DNA of 64,000 nucleotides from Pseudomonas viridiflava (GCF_900590885.1 NZ_UUON01000033.1:186001-250000); one strand, 5' to 3'. Counted from the stretch's first letter, positions 29,917 to 42,544 are shown. The notes: generated by a model from the letters alone, not told the origin. A program made the numbers and translations.

Positions 29917-30222
29917 TTAACGACCTGTACCTTGCATCAGGTGCAGATTCTTTTCCTTATGCTTTATGAGTTGGCGGTCCAGCTTGTCGTAGAGCGAGTC
30001 AATCGCCGCGTACATGTCCTCATGTTCCGCATTGGCGACGAGCTTGGCATTCGGCACGTGCAGGGTGGCCTCGATTTTCTGCTTGAGCTTATCGACCTCC
30101 ATGATGACCTGCACGTTGGTGATCTTGTCAAAATGCCCCGCAAGCTTGTTCAACTTGCTCTCGGTGTATTCACGCAGGGGTTTGGTGACTTCCAGCTGGT
30201 GTCCACTGATGTTGACTTGCAT
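29917..30222 (-). CDS. hpf: ribosome hibernation promoting factor
   Basis: The 101-residue short HPF begins MQVNISGHQLEVTKPLREYTESKL and contains EATLHVPNAKLVANAEHEDMYAAIDSLYDKLDRQL, the beta-alpha-beta-beta-beta-alpha fold that binds the 30S decoding region and drives 100S formation. The start at 30222 follows AAGGAG; the longer in-frame extension is not needed. It lies between rpoN and ptsN as in most proteobacteria. Confidence 0.95.
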   Translation of the reverse strand: MQVNISGHQLEVTKPLREYTESKLNKLAGHFDKITNVQVIMEVDKLKQKIEATLHVPNAKLVANAEHEDMYAAIDSLYDKLDRQLIKHKEKNLHLMQGTGR

Positions 30223-30297
30223 ACAGCTTCTCCTTCGTTGCCAGTGCATAAAGCGGTGGGCAGGAATACCCACCACTGGAACGCTGTGGCCCGCCCG

Positions 30298-31791
30298 TCA
30301 CATCAAACGCTTACGCTCGCTGGAAGGCGCGATCCCAAGGGACTCGCGGTACTTGGCGACGGTTCGACGGGCGACCTGAATGCCTTGTGCCTCCAGTAAA
30401 CCAGCGATCTTGCTGTCACTCAACGGCTTTTTCTGATTTTCCGCGGCAACCAGTTTTTTGATGATCGCGCGGATCGCCGTGGACGAGCATTCACCGCCTT
30501 CGGAGGTGCTGACGTGGCTGGAGAAAAAGTATTTCAGTTCATAAATACCCCGTGGGGTATGCATGAATTTTTGCGTGGTCACCCGGGAAATCGTCGATTC
30601 GTGCATGCCGACCGCCTCGGCGATATCGTGCAGCACCAGCGGTTTCATTGCTTCGTCGCCGTATTCCAGGAAGCCGCGCTGGTGCTCGACGATCTGCGTG
30701 GCGACTTTCATCAGGGTTTCGTTACGGCTTTGCAGGCTCTTGATGAACCAGCGCGCTTCCTGCAACTGGTTGCGCATGAAGGTGTTGTCGGCGCTGGTGT
30801 CGGCGCGACGTACAAAGCCTGCATATTGCGGGTTGACCCGCAGGCGTGGCACCGACTCCTGGTTCAGCTCCACCAGCCAGCGCTCGTTATCCTTGCGCAC
30901 GATAACGTCAGGCACGACGTATTCGGCTTCGCTGGACTCGATCTGCGAGCCTGGGCGCGGGTTGAGGCTCTGTACCAGCTCGATGATCTGGCGCAGGTCG
31001 TCTTCCTTGAGCTTCATGCGGCGCATCAACTGGCTGTAGTCGCGGGCGCCGAGCAAGTCGATGTAGTCGGTGACCAGGCGCTGTGCCTCGGCGAGCCAAG
31101 GAGTCTTGGCGGGCAGCTGGCGCAGTTGCAGCAGCAGGCATTCGCTGAGGGAGCGCGCGCCGATGCCGGCGGGCTCGAACTGCTGGATACGGTGCAGGAC
31201 GGCCTCGATCTCGTCCAGCTCGATGTCCAGCTCCGGGTCGAAGGCTTCAAGGATCTCTTCGAGTGTTTCATCCAGATAACCCTGGTTGTTGATGCAGTCG
31301 ATCAGGGTTACGGCGATCAGGCGATCGGTATCCGACATCGGCGCCAGGTTCAGTTGCCACAGCAAATGGCTCTGCAGGCTTTCGCCGACGGAGGTGCGGG
31401 TGGTGAAGTCCCACTCGTCATCGTCATTGCTGGGCAGGCTGCTGGCGCTGGTCTGGTAGACGTCCTCCCAGGCGGTGTCCACCGGGAGTTCGTTGGGAAT
31501 GCGTTCGTTCCAGTCGCCTTCCTCAAGGTTATCCACCGTAGGGGCGGTTTCCTGGTAGGAGGGTTCCTGCACGTCGGAGTTGGGTTTTTGCTCTATGTTG
31601 TCGGCCAGCGGGTCTGCATTATCGAAGTCGTCGCCTTCTTCCTGGCGTTCGAGCATCGGATTGGACTCCAGGGCCTCCTGGATTTCCTGTTGCAGGTCCA
31701 GGGTCGACAATTGGAGTAGGCGGATGGCCTGTTGCAGCTGCGGTGTCATCGTCAGCTGCTGGCCCATTCTCAGGACTAGCGATGGTTTCAT
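30298..31791 (-). CDS. rpoN: RNA polymerase sigma-54 factor
   Basis: The 497-residue protein has a Gln-rich region I ([20 protein letters not shown]), an acidic region II (about residues 55-120), a core-binding domain, the HTH region ([23 protein letters not shown]), and the RpoN box [10 protein letters not shown] near the C-terminus. It directs transcription of -24/-12 promoters for nitrogen, flagella and catabolic genes. It is separated from lptB by 196 bp. Confidence 0.98.
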   Translation of the reverse strand: MKPSLVLRMGQQLTMTPQLQQAIRLLQLSTLDLQQEIQEALESNPMLERQEEGDDFDNADPLADNIEQKPNSDVQEPSYQETAPTVDNLEEGDWNERIPNELPVDTAWEDVYQTSASSLPSNDDDEWDFTTRTSVGESLQSHLLWQLNLAPMSDTDRLIAVTLIDCINNQGYLDETLEEILEAFDPELDIELDEIEAVLHRIQQFEPAGIGARSLSECLLLQLRQLPAKTPWLAEAQRLVTDYIDLLGARDYSQLMRRMKLKEDDLRQIIELVQSLNPRPGSQIESSEAEYVVPDVIVRKDNERWLVELNQESVPRLRVNPQYAGFVRRADTSADNTFMRNQLQEARWFIKSLQSRNETLMKVATQIVEHQRGFLEYGDEAMKPLVLHDIAEAVGMHESTISRVTTQKFMHTPRGIYELKYFFSSHVSTSEGGECSSTAIRAIIKKLVAAENQKKPLSDSKIAGLLEAQGIQVARRTVAKYRESLGIAPSSERKRLM

Positions 31792-31987
31792 GGCAGGGGC
31801 TTAACACCTTATTCGCCGGCGCAATGCGCCATCCACGACAGGGCGCGTGAGCGCCAAACATAAGCAAATTATATGCCTGATATCGGGGGCTTTGCCTAGA
31901 GCGCGGTAACAATAAAAATATGGAGGTTTTCATTGACGCCCGCGCTTCGGGCAAACGACCTGCCACCGCCAGTTGTAACAGGCAGCT

Positions 31988-32712
<725 letters not shown>

Positions 32713-32713
<1 letters not shown>

Positions 32714-33246
32714 TACTCGGCCTTCTTCTTCGGCTGGATAACCATGTCGATGCGTGGGCGTGGTGCAGTCACCTTGGAGCCATTGGCACGACCGGCGTTA
32801 GCGATCTGTTTCACGGTGTCATAGGTGATTTTCTCACCTTCCGTGGAGTTGCCGTCGGGGCTGAGTACTTTAGCCTGGTCGATCAGCACGATGCGGTTCT
32901 GCTGGGCGTGGTACTGAATGGTCTTGCCGTAGCCCTTCATCGGGCCGGTGTCGGCAGCGGACTGCTTCTGTTCGAAGTAAGCCAGGTTGCCTACCGAGGT
33001 CACGACGTCGATATCACCGCTCTGGGTGCGCGTCAGTGTCACGGTGTTACCGGTGATCTTCATCGACCCTTGGGTGATGATGACGCCGCCGGTGTAGGTG
33101 GCAACACCTTGCTTGTCATCCAGCTGCGCATCGTCAGCCGAGATGTGGATCGGTTGCTGGCTATCGTTCGGCAGAGCCCAGGCGCTCACGCTTCCCAGTG
33201 CTGCGCCCAGACCGAGCAAAATAGGGAGAGTTTTAACGAGCCTCAT
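32713..33246 (-). CDS. lptA: LPS periplasmic bridge protein LptA
   Basis: This 177-residue protein has a signal peptide ([18 protein letters not shown]) and an OstA-type beta-jellyroll ([29 protein letters not shown]-like repeats). It polymerises between LptC and LptD to carry LPS across the periplasm. The C-terminus is Lys-rich. It overlaps lptC by 14 bp and lptB by 1 bp, so the three genes are tightly coupled. Confidence 0.95.
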
Positions 33247-33805
33247 ACTGTCCTCTTACGTTCGATAGCAGGTGTATCCTGCTTTCTTTCAAATACGCTT
33301 TCATTCCCTTGCCAGTCGATACACCGCCAGCGCCGTCGATTCTAACGTCTTGCTCGGTCTGCGCATATTGCTTCTGCGGGAATACGGTCATGCGACTGCT
33401 GGTAATCACGGTCTCACGTTTTTTATCGTCGGTGCGCGCAACGCGTACCGAGTCGATCAGTTCCACCTCGGTACCGTCCGGGTTGACCTCGCCACGCTTG
33501 CTGGTGACGTGCCATGGAAACTCGGTGCCGCGGTAAATGTTCATGTCCGGGTTGGTCAGCAGGGTGACTTCGGTGGCCTTCAAATGCTCGACCTTGTCCG
33601 ACGTCATCTCGTACTGAACCTTGCCATCAGGCAGGAACTGCACGCTCTTGGCGTTGATGGCGTAGTAATCGATAGCCCCTTCGTCAACCTGCGCCGCAGG
33701 CTGGTCGAGGAAGCGCTCCGGGCTGATATTCCAGTAGCCCACCGCGAGAAACAGCGCGGCGATGACCCCGAATAGCAGGATGTTACGAATCTTTTTGCTC
33801 AGCAT
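33233..33805 (-). CDS. lptC: LPS export protein LptC
   Basis: The 190-residue protein has one N-terminal membrane anchor (ILLFGVIAALFLAVGYW) and a periplasmic OstA-like fold (YYAINAKSVQFLPDGKVQYEMTSDKVEHL). It receives LPS from LptBFG and hands it to LptA. It starts 8 bp after kdsC and overlaps lptA. Confidence 0.94.
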   Translation of the reverse strand: MLSKKIRNILLFGVIAALFLAVGYWNISPERFLDQPAAQVDEGAIDYYAINAKSVQFLPDGKVQYEMTSDKVEHLKATEVTLLTNPDMNIYRGTEFPWHVTSKRGEVNPDGTEVELIDSVRVARTDDKKRETVITSSRMTVFPQKQYAQTEQDVRIDGAGGVSTGKGMKAYLKESRIHLLSNVRGQYEAR

Positions 33806-33813
33806 AAAACGCT

Positions 33814-34338
33814 CTATAAGTAGGCGGCGTGGGCTGCATCAAGGCTGCCCTGGGCGCGCAGAATCAGCTCGCAGAACTCGCGTGCGGCACCTTCGCCACC
33901 CCGCGCGGTGGTGATACCGTGGGCATGCTCGCGCACGAACGACGCCGCATTGGCGACGGCCATGCCCAGGCCGACTCGGCGAATGACCGGCAGGTCAGGC
34001 AGATCATCACCCAAATAGGCGACCTGCTCATAGCTTAGGTTGAGTTGGCCAAGAAGCTCGTCCAGAACCACCAGTTTATCCTCGCGGCCCTGATACAGGT
34101 GAGGAATCCCCAGGTTTTGTGCGCGGCGTTCCACAACGGGGGTTTTTCTGCCGCTGATAATCGCTGTTTGCACGCCCGAAGCCATCAGCATCTTGATGCC
34201 TTGGCCGTCGAGGGTGTTGAACGTCTTGAATTCGCTGCCGTCTTCGAGGAAGTACAGGCGGCCATCGGTCAGCACGCCGTCGACGTCGAAAATCGCCAGC
34301 TTGATGTTTTTGCCGCGTTGCATCAGGTCGCTGGTCAT
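33814..34338 (-). CDS. kdsC: 3-deoxy-D-manno-octulosonate 8-phosphate phosphatase
   Basis: This 174-residue HAD phosphatase has the nucleophile motif FDVDGVLTDG (Asp18/Asp20), the ISGRKTPVVERRA region and the GDDLPDLP motif. It removes phosphate from KDO-8-P for LPS core synthesis. It abuts the kdsD stop with no gap. Confidence 0.96.
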   Translation of the reverse strand: MTSDLMQRGKNIKLAIFDVDGVLTDGRLYFLEDGSEFKTFNTLDGQGIKMLMASGVQTAIISGRKTPVVERRAQNLGIPHLYQGREDKLVVLDELLGQLNLSYEQVAYLGDDLPDLPVIRRVGLGMAVANAASFVREHAHGITTARGGEGAAREFCELILRAQGSLDAAHAAYL

Positions 34339-35313
34339 TTACATCACTCCCGCACGCAGCAAGTCGTGCATGTTCAGGGCGCCAATCGGGTGGTCGTTGG
34401 CATCAACCACCACCAGCGCGCCAATCTTGTGGTCTTCCATGATCTTCAAGGCTTCGGCCGCCAGCATCTCGGGGCGTGCAGTCTTGCCGTGAGGGGTCAT
34501 CACCGCGTCGATGGTGGCCGTATGGATGTCGATGGTGCGGTCCAGGGTGCGGCGCAAGTCGCCGTCGGTGAAGACCCCGGCCAGTCTGCCGTCGGTTTCC
34601 AGGATGACGGTCATGCCCAGGCCCTTGCGGGTCATTTCCATCAACGCGTCCTTCAGCAACGTGCCGCGTTGGACGTGGGGCAATTCATCGCCCGAGTGCA
34701 TGACGTTTTCCACTTTAAGCAGCAAGCGGCGACCCAGTGCGCCGCCTGGGTGGGAAAACGCGAAATCTTCGGCGGTAAAACCACGGGCTTCCAGCAGCGC
34801 CACGGCCAGGGCGTCGCCCATGACCAGGGCGGCGGTGGTGGAGGAGGTCGGTGCCAGGTTCAACGGGCAGGCTTCGTGGGCCACGTGAACATTCAGGTTC
34901 ACTTCGGCGGCCTTGGCCAGTGTCGACTCCGGGTTGCCGGTGACGCTGATCATCTTGATGCCCAGGCGCTTGATCAGCGGCAGCAGGGTTACGATTTCGT
35001 TGGTGGTGCCGGAGTTGGACAGGGCCAGGATGATGTCATCCTTGGTGATCATGCCCATGTCGCCATGGCTGGCTTCGGCCGGATGCACAAAAAAAGCGGT
35101 GGTCCCGGTGCTCGCCAGGGTGGCGGCGATCTTGTTGCCGACGTGGCCCGACTTGCCCATGCCGACTACGACAACGCGGCCTTTGCTGGCCAGAATCATC
35201 TCGCAGGCGCGTACGAAATCCGCGTCGATATGGGCCAGCAAGCCTTCTACGGCTTCAAGCTCTAGGCGGATGGTGCGTTGTGCGGATTGAATAAGGTCGC
35301 TGGATTGGCTCAT
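34339..35313 (-). CDS. kdsD: D-arabinose 5-phosphate isomerase
   Basis: The 324-residue protein has an N-terminal SIS domain (VVVVGMGKSGHVGNKIAATLASTGT, HPAEASHGDMGMI, LSNSGTTNEI) and two C-terminal CBS repeats. It makes A5P, the entry step of KDO synthesis. The start at 35313 (MSQSSDL) is preferred; 21 more codons are open upstream but look non-coding. It is the first gene of the kds-lpt-rpoN operon. Confidence 0.96.
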   Translation of the reverse strand: MSQSSDLIQSAQRTIRLELEAVEGLLAHIDADFVRACEMILASKGRVVVVGMGKSGHVGNKIAATLASTGTTAFFVHPAEASHGDMGMITKDDIILALSNSGTTNEIVTLLPLIKRLGIKMISVTGNPESTLAKAAEVNLNVHVAHEACPLNLAPTSSTTAALVMGDALAVALLEARGFTAEDFAFSHPGGALGRRLLLKVENVMHSGDELPHVQRGTLLKDALMEMTRKGLGMTVILETDGRLAGVFTDGDLRRTLDRTIDIHTATIDAVMTPHGKTARPEMLAAEALKIMEDHKIGALVVVDANDHPIGALNMHDLLRAGVM

Positions 35314-35623
35314 GTCTGAAATCGTATAGCCTGACGAAAAGTCGGCGATTATAGCGGTAATGATCGATTCCCTCACGCAAGTCGTCAGGCTTTATTTACC
35401 GACTGCCCGAGATTCCATTCTCATTAACACAGCCAGCAACGTTTTTTCCCTGTCCTGGATCTGAACAAGCGCTGTTCCGGCCTTGGGCGCGTTGTACCAG
35501 CAGTGATATAGTTCGCCGCCAGCCCGGTCCGCCCAGCCCATATGGCTATTTATTGCGCAGGCGTTGCAAACGTTTGTCGCAAGCGTGGTGTCTGAGTGAG
35601 AGGCTGCATCCCAAGGAGTTTAG
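35314..35623. other. divergent intergenic region kdsD / mlaF
   Basis: These 310 bp hold no gene. They must contain the promoters of both large operons. The clearest element is the perfect palindrome CAAACGTTTG at 35567-35576, listed separately. A weak TTGGGC...ATATAG pair lies near 35485-35513. I see no terminator or repeat. Confidence 0.7.
35566..35577. promoter_or_regulatory. candidate LacI/PurR- or PsrA-like operator upstream of mlaF
   Basis: GCAAACGTTTGT contains the perfect palindrome CAAACGTTTG, 47 bp before the mlaF ATG. The GCAAACGTTTG core equals the centre of LacI/PurR-family operators and resembles PsrA half-sites without a spacer. No regulator is identified. Confidence 0.4.
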
Positions 35624-36433
35624 ATGAGTGCCGATAACGCCTACGCGGTCGAGCTGAAGGGACTGACCTTCAAGCGCGGGACGCGCAGCATCTTCAATAA
35701 CGTCGATATTCGCATTCCCCGCGGCAAGGTCACGGGCATCATGGGGCCTTCCGGTTGCGGTAAGACCACCCTGTTGCGTCTGATGGGCATGCAATTGCGC
35801 CCCACCGCCGGCGAAGTGTGGGTCAACGGCCAGAACCTGCCGACGTTGTCGCGCAGCGATCTGTTCGATGCGCGCAAGCACATGGGCGTGCTGTTCCAGA
35901 GCGGTGCGCTGTTCACCGACCTGGATGTATTCGAGAACGTAGCGTTTCCGCTGCGGGTGCATACCCAGCTGTCCGATGAAATGATTCGTGACATTGTGTT
36001 GCTGAAACTCCAGGCCGTGGGCCTTCGCGGTGCCATCGACCTGATGCCCGACGAACTCTCTGGCGGCATGAAGCGCCGTGTGGCCCTGGCCCGGGCGATT
36101 GCCCTCGACCCGCAGATCCTCATGTACGATGAGCCCTTCGTTGGCCAGGACCCCATTGCCATGGGCGTGCTGGTACGCCTGATCCGCCTGCTCAACGATG
36201 CGTTGGGCATCACCAGCATCGTTGTTTCCCACGACCTTGCAGAAACCGCGAGCATTGCCGATTACCTCTATGTAGTAGGCGATGGCCAGGTACTGGGGCA
36301 AGGCACGCCTGAAGAACTGATGAACGCCGACAACCCGCGTATTCGCCAATTCATGACCGGCGATCCCGATGGCCCTGTGCCTTTTCACTTTCCGGCAGCG
36401 GATTACCGCTCAGATCTTCTGGGGAAGCGCTGA
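35624..36433 (+). CDS. mlaF: phospholipid ABC transporter ATPase MlaF
   Basis: The 269-residue ABC ATPase has Walker A GPSGCGKT (residues 41-48), signature [15 protein letters not shown], Walker [13 protein letters not shown] and H-loop VVSHD. With MlaE, MlaD and MlaB it moves phospholipid between inner and outer membrane leaflets. Pseudomonads call the system Ttg2 (toluene tolerance). The start overlaps nothing; the stop shares one base with the mlaE start. Confidence 0.96.
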   Translation: MSADNAYAVELKGLTFKRGTRSIFNNVDIRIPRGKVTGIMGPSGCGKTTLLRLMGMQLRPTAGEVWVNGQNLPTLSRSDLFDARKHMGVLFQSGALFTDLDVFENVAFPLRVHTQLSDEMIRDIVLLKLQAVGLRGAIDLMPDELSGGMKRRVALARAIALDPQILMYDEPFVGQDPIAMGVLVRLIRLLNDALGITSIVVSHDLAETASIADYLYVVGDGQVLGQGTPEELMNADNPRIRQFMTGDPDGPVPFHFPAADYRSDLLGKR

Positions 36434-37230
36434 TGCGCAAGACATCTCTAATCGAAAAGGTCCGCCTTTTCGGTCGCTCCGGCATCGACATCGTCGAAGT
36501 GCTGGGCCGTTCGACGATTTTCCTGTTCCACGCCCTGCTCGGTCGCGGCGGCATTGGCGGCGGCTTTGGCCTGCTGATCAAGCAACTGCATTCGGTGGGC
36601 GTGATGTCCCTGGTGATCATCGTGGTCTCCGGGGTGTTCATCGGCATGGTGCTGGCGTTGCAGGGCTTCAATATCCTGTCCAGCTACGGTTCGGAGCAGG
36701 CGGTGGGGCAGATGGTCGCCCTGACGCTGCTGCGTGAGCTGGGGCCGGTGGTCACTGCGTTGTTGTTCGCCGGGCGTGCGGGTTCCGCGCTGACCGCCGA
36801 AATCGGCAACATGAAGTCCACCGAGCAGTTGTCCAGCCTGGAAATGATCGGCGTGGACCCGCTCAAATACATTGTTGCCCCGCGCCTGTGGGCCGGCTTC
36901 ATTTCCCTGCCGCTGCTGGCGATGATCTTCAGCGTGGTGGGTATCTGGGGCGGTTCGTGGGTGGCGGTGGACTGGCTGGGCGTCTATGACGGCTCCTACT
37001 GGGCCAACATGCAGAACAGCGTGACCTTCACGGGTGACGTGCTCAACGGCATCATAAAGAGCATCGTCTTCGCCTTTGTAGTGACCTGGATCGCCGTATT
37101 CCAAGGCTACGACTGTGAGCCCACTTCAGAAGGGATCAGTCGCGCCACCACCAAGACCGTTGTGTACGCCTCGCTGGCGGTACTGGGCCTTGACTTCATT
37201 TTGACCGCCTTGATGTTTGGAGATTTCTGA
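36433..37230 (+). CDS. mlaE: phospholipid ABC transporter permease MlaE
   Basis: The 265-residue inner-membrane permease has about five to six helices and the family segments [31 protein letters not shown] and [15 protein letters not shown]. It forms the MlaFEDB core. It is linked by 1-bp overlaps to mlaF and mlaD. Confidence 0.96.
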   Translation: MRKTSLIEKVRLFGRSGIDIVEVLGRSTIFLFHALLGRGGIGGGFGLLIKQLHSVGVMSLVIIVVSGVFIGMVLALQGFNILSSYGSEQAVGQMVALTLLRELGPVVTALLFAGRAGSALTAEIGNMKSTEQLSSLEMIGVDPLKYIVAPRLWAGFISLPLLAMIFSVVGIWGGSWVAVDWLGVYDGSYWANMQNSVTFTGDVLNGIIKSIVFAFVVTWIAVFQGYDCEPTSEGISRATTKTVVYASLAVLGLDFILTALMFGDF

Positions 37231-37697
37231 TGCAAAACCGCACTGTGGAAATCGGTGTCGGCCTTTTCTTGCTGGCTGGCATCCTGGCTTTATTGTTGCT
37301 GGCCCTGCGAGTCAGTGGCCTGTCGGCCAGCCCCACCGCCGATACTTATAAACTTTACGCGTACTTCGACAATATCGCCGGTTTGACTGTCAGAGCTAAA
37401 GTGACCATGGCCGGTGTGACCATCGGCAAGGTCACGGCAATCGATCTGGATCGCGACAGCTTCACCGGGCGAGTGACCATGCAACTGGACAAGAAGGTAG
37501 ATAATCTGCCGACCGACTCCACTGCATCTATCCTCACTGCGGGTCTGCTGGGTGAGAAGTACATCGGTGTCAGCGTGGGTGGGGAAACAGCCCTGCTCAA
37601 GGATGGTTCGACAATCCACGACACACAGTCGTCGTTGGTACTTGAAGACCTGATCGGTAAATTCCTGCTCAATACGGTCAATAAAGACGCTAAATGA
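37230..37697 (+). CDS. mlaD: phospholipid-binding MCE protein MlaD
   Basis: The 155-residue protein has one N-terminal helix (VGLFLLAGILALLLLALRV) and a single MCE domain (YAYFDNIAGLTVRAKVTMAGVTIGKVTAI). It forms a hexameric ring on MlaE. The TGA overlaps a possible mlaC ATG at 37694. Confidence 0.95.
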   Translation: MQNRTVEIGVGLFLLAGILALLLLALRVSGLSASPTADTYKLYAYFDNIAGLTVRAKVTMAGVTIGKVTAIDLDRDSFTGRVTMQLDKKVDNLPTDSTASILTAGLLGEKYIGVSVGGETALLKDGSTIHDTQSSLVLEDLIGKFLLNTVNKDAK

Positions 37698-37708
37698 GGA
37701 ATCTGTAC

Positions 37709-38356
37709 ATGATCTCTACCTTGCGACGTGGCCTCCTGGTACTGCTGGCAGCGCTGCCGTTGATGGCCAACGCGGCAGGTTCTGCCCACGAACTGGTGCA
37801 GGACACTACCAACAAGATGTTGGCTGACCTGACTGCCAATAAAGAGCAGTACAAGCAAGATCCGACCAAGTTCTATGACGCACTGAACACCATTGTGGGG
37901 CCGGTGGTTGATGCCGAAGGCATTTCCCGCAGCATCATGACGGTCAAATATTCGCGTAAAGCCACACCTGCGCAAATGCAGACCTTCCAGGAAAACTTCA
38001 AGCGCGGCCTGTTCCAGTTCTACGGGAATGCTTTGCTTGAGTACAACAACCAGGGCATCACCGTCGCTCCTGCCGGGGATGAGTCGGGGGATCGCACCAG
38101 CGTCAACATGAGCGTCAAGGGCAACAACGGCGCGGTTTACCCTGTGCAGTACACCCTGGAGAAGATCAACGGCGAGTGGAAACTGCGCAACGTGATCATC
38201 AACGGCATCAACATCGGCAAGCTGTTCCGTGACCAGTTTGCTGATGCAATGCAACGCAATGGCAACGACCTGGACAAAACCATCAATGGTTGGGCCGGTG
38301 AAGTGGCCAAGGCCAAGGAAGAAACCGATAAAGCTGCCGGGAAGCCCGCGCAATGA
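37709..38356 (+). CDS. mlaC: periplasmic phospholipid-binding protein MlaC (Ttg2D-like)
   Basis: The 215-residue secreted protein has a signal peptide (MISTLRRGLLVLLAALPLMANA|AG) and a Tol_Tol_Ttg2 fold (KFYDALNTIVGPVVDAEGISRSIM, QTFQENFKRGLFQFYGNALL). It shuttles lipid between MlaD and outer-membrane MlaA. I favour the ATG at 37709, placed 8-9 nt after GAGGA. An ATG at 37694 overlapping the mlaD stop adds MRNLY and cannot be excluded. Confidence 0.93.
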   Translation: MISTLRRGLLVLLAALPLMANAAGSAHELVQDTTNKMLADLTANKEQYKQDPTKFYDALNTIVGPVVDAEGISRSIMTVKYSRKATPAQMQTFQENFKRGLFQFYGNALLEYNNQGITVAPAGDESGDRTSVNMSVKGNNGAVYPVQYTLEKINGEWKLRNVIINGINIGKLFRDQFADAMQRNGNDLDKTINGWAGEVAKAKEETDKAAGKPAQ

Positions 38357-38658
38357 CCGAGTCGGCTGTTCGTCTCGGCGATGCCGGCGAGCTGCTGATC
38401 AGCGGCGTGCTGGATTACCGCACCGGGCCTGACCTGCGCAAGCAGGGCCAGGCGCTGATCAAGACCAGCACCGCACCTGCACTGGTGCTGGATTGCTCGG
38501 CGGTGACCAAGTCCAGCAGCGTTGGCTTGTCGTTGTTGCTGTGCTTCATGCGCGATGCCCAGGCGGCCAGAAAGCCCGTCAGCATCCGTGCATTGCCCGA
38601 AGACATGCGCGAAATTGCCCAGGTATCCGGTTTGACCGAGCTGTTGGCGCATCCTTAA
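38353..38658 (+). CDS. mlaB: STAS-domain protein MlaB
   Basis: This 101-residue STAS domain (DCSAVTKSSSVGLSLLLCFMRDA) stabilises MlaF in the transporter. The conserved Thr/Ser patch is present. It overlaps the mlaC stop by 4 bp (ATGA) and is followed by a terminator. Confidence 0.93.
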   Translation: MTESAVRLGDAGELLISGVLDYRTGPDLRKQGQALIKTSTAPALVLDCSAVTKSSSVGLSLLLCFMRDAQAARKPVSIRALPEDMREIAQVSGLTELLAHP

Positions 38659-38672
38659 TACACATTATTGAG

Positions 38673-38725
38673 AGGCCCCCCGTCAGAGTCCTGCTATGCG
38701 GGGTTCGCAGGCGCGGGGCTTTTTT
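38673..38725 (+). terminator. rho-independent terminator after mlaFEDCB
   Basis: An outer GCCCC/GGGGC stem (38675-38679 with 38715-38719) encloses an inner CCTGC/GCAGG stem (38690-38694 with 38707-38711), followed by six T residues at 38720-38725. Confidence 0.7.
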
Positions 38726-38771
38726 GTATGATGTGCGACCCGTGCGCACTGGGCGCCGATAGAGGTTGAGC

Positions 38772-40300
<1,529 letters not shown>

Positions 40301-40316
40301 TCTCCGGGTTGCAGAT

Positions 40317-40342
40317 GTGGAGGGGGCTTGTGCCCTCTCCGC
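40317..40342. repeat. degenerate single REP
   Basis: GTGGAGGGGGCTTGTGCCCTCTCCGC folds into a GGAGGGGGC/GCCCTCTCC-type stem in the murA-hisG gap. It looks like a decayed member of the REP family. Confidence 0.65.
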
Positions 40343-40458
40343 AAAGCTGTGTTTGCTGTGACGAATTTGTTTCAAATCGAGGCTGTAATGGCCTCGATCT
40401 GTGTCTGGCGCCGTTTGCGACCGGACCGCAATAGCCTGATGAAGGACTGACGTTTCCC

Positions 40459-41094
40459 ATGTTGACCATCGCACTGTCCAAGGGCCGCATCCTTGACGAC
40501 ACTTTGCCGCTTCTGGCTGAAGCGGGCATCGTGCCGACCGAGAATCCGGACAAGAGCCGCAAGCTGATCATCCCCACGACCCAGGACGACGTTCGCCTGT
40601 TGATCGTGCGGGCTACCGACGTGCCGACCTACGTCGAGCATGGCGCGGCCGACCTCGGCGTTGCCGGTAAAGACGTGCTGATGGAATACGGTGGCCAGGG
40701 CCTGTACGAGCCATTGGACCTGCGTATTGCCCTGTGCAAGCTGATGACCGCCGGCCGTGTCGGTGATGTCGAGCCCAAAGGCCGCCTGCGCGTGGCCACC
40801 AAGTTCGTCAACGTCGCCAAACGCTACTACGCCGAACAAGGCCGCCAGGTCGATATCATCAAGCTCTATGGCTCGATGGAGCTGGCGCCGCTGATCGGCC
40901 TCGCCGACAAGATCATCGACGTGGTCGACACCGGCAACACCCTGCGCGCCAACGGCCTGGAACCCCAGGACTTTATCGCCGACATCAGCTCCCGCCTGAT
41001 CGTCAACAAAGCTTCGATGAAAATGCAACACGCTCGTATCCAGGCGTTGATCGACACCCTGCGTACCGCAGTGGAGTCTCGACACCGCGGTTGA
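40459..41094 (+). CDS. hisG: ATP phosphoribosyltransferase catalytic subunit, short form
   Basis: The 211-residue HisG lacks the C-terminal regulatory domain. It has the PRPP motif [14 protein letters not shown] and start [18 protein letters not shown]. Short HisG needs HisZ (elsewhere) for histidine feedback. It is separated from hisD by a terminator-like hairpin. Confidence 0.97.
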   Translation: MLTIALSKGRILDDTLPLLAEAGIVPTENPDKSRKLIIPTTQDDVRLLIVRATDVPTYVEHGAADLGVAGKDVLMEYGGQGLYEPLDLRIALCKLMTAGRVGDVEPKGRLRVATKFVNVAKRYYAEQGRQVDIIKLYGSMELAPLIGLADKIIDVVDTGNTLRANGLEPQDFIADISSRLIVNKASMKMQHARIQALIDTLRTAVESRHRG

Positions 41095-41147
41095 CTCACC
41101 TGCGCGGCCTTAGGTCGCGCCCGTCTATCCGCCTCATAGCCAGAATT

Positions 41148-41197
41148 CTCAGGTGCCCAAGCGGAAACGACTGCTAGTTTAGGGCGCCTGAGTTTTT
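41148..41197 (+). terminator. terminator or attenuator between hisG and hisD
   Basis: CTCAGGTGCCC (41148-41158) pairs with GGGCGCCTGAG (41182-41192; one G-T) across a 23-nt loop, followed by five T residues. It suggests hisG and hisDC are partly uncoupled. Confidence 0.7.
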
Positions 41198-41221
41198 GCC
41201 AATTCTATTGAGGCCCTCGCT

Positions 41222-42541
41222 ATGACCACGTCCACTGCAATTGCCCGACTCAACGCTGCCGACCCGGATTTCGCCCATCATCTGGATCATCTGCTGAGCT
41301 GGGAAAGCGTGTCCGACGACTCGGTCAATCAGCGGGTGCTCGACATCATCAAGGCTGTGCGCGAGCGCGGTGACGCAGCGCTGGTGGATTTCACCCGCCA
41401 GTTCGATGGCCTGGACGTCAAATCCATGGCCGACCTGATCCTGCCCCGCGAACGCCTGGAGCTGGCCCTGACGCGCATCACCGCGCCCCAGCGCGAAGCC
41501 CTGGAAGTTGCGGCGACGCGCGTGCGCAGCTACCACGAAAAACAGAAACAGGATTCCTGGAGCTACACCGAGGCCGACGGCACCGTGTTGGGCCAGAAGG
41601 TCACGCCGCTGGACCGCGCCGGGTTGTACGTGCCGGGCGGTAAAGCCTCCTACCCGTCTTCGGTATTGATGAACGCGATCCCGGCCAAAGTGGCGGGCGT
41701 GACCGAAGTGGTCATGGTGGTGCCGACCCCGCGCGGTGAAATCAACGAGCTGGTACTGGCAGCCGCGTGCATCGCCGGTGTCGACCGTGTGTTCACCATT
41801 GGCGGCGCCCAGGCGGTTGCCGCGCTGGCCTATGGCACCGAAAGCGTGCCGAAGGTCGACAAGGTGGTCGGCCCCGGCAACATCTATGTGGCGACCGCCA
41901 AGCGCCATGTGTTTGGCCAGGTCGGTATCGACATGATCGCCGGCCCGTCGGAAATCCTCGTAGTGTGCGACGGCCAGACCGACCCGGACTGGATCGCCAT
42001 GGACCTGTTCTCCCAGGCCGAGCACGACGAAGACGCCCAGGCGATCCTGGTCAGCCCCGACGCCGAGTTCCTCGATAAGGTCGCCGCCAGCATCGACAAG
42101 CTGCTGCCGACCATGGAGCGCGCCGAGATCATCGAGAAGTCGATCAATGGCCGGGGTGCGCTGATCCTGGTCAGCGACATGGAGCAGGCCATCGAGGTGG
42201 CCAACCGTATCGCGCCGGAGCACCTGGAGCTGTCGGTGGCCGACCCGCAGGCCTGGCTGCCGTCGATTCGCCACGCCGGTGCGATCTTCATGGGCCGCCA
42301 CACCAGTGAAGCCCTGGGCGACTACTGCGCCGGCCCGAACCACGTGCTGCCGACTTCCGGCACCGCGCGTTTCTCGTCGCCGCTGGGGGTGTATGACTTC
42401 CAGAAGCGTTCGTCGATCATCTTCTGCTCGCCACAAGGCGCTTCCGAGCTGGGCAAGACCGCCTCGGTGCTGGCCCGTGGTGAGTCGCTGAGTGCCCACG
42501 CCCGCAGCGCCGAATACCGCATCCTTGAAGAGGGGAAGTAA
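41222..42541 (+). CDS. hisD: histidinol dehydrogenase
   Basis: The 439-residue zinc enzyme has the family signature ([42 protein letters not shown]) and the C-terminal [14 protein letters not shown]. It performs the last two oxidations of histidine synthesis. hisC follows after 3 bp. Confidence 0.98.
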   Translation: MTTSTAIARLNAADPDFAHHLDHLLSWESVSDDSVNQRVLDIIKAVRERGDAALVDFTRQFDGLDVKSMADLILPRERLELALTRITAPQREALEVAATRVRSYHEKQKQDSWSYTEADGTVLGQKVTPLDRAGLYVPGGKASYPSSVLMNAIPAKVAGVTEVVMVVPTPRGEINELVLAAACIAGVDRVFTIGGAQAVAALAYGTESVPKVDKVVGPGNIYVATAKRHVFGQVGIDMIAGPSEILVVCDGQTDPDWIAMDLFSQAEHDEDAQAILVSPDAEFLDKVAASIDKLLPTMERAEIIEKSINGRGALILVSDMEQAIEVANRIAPEHLELSVADPQAWLPSIRHAGAIFMGRHTSEALGDYCAGPNHVLPTSGTARFSSPLGVYDFQKRSSIIFCSPQGASELGKTASVLARGESLSAHARSAEYRILEEGK

Positions 42542-42544
42542 GAC

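Noticed and set aside
40343-40458. histidine leader peptide ahead of hisG
   Set aside because: No run of His codons in a short frame with a ribosome site.
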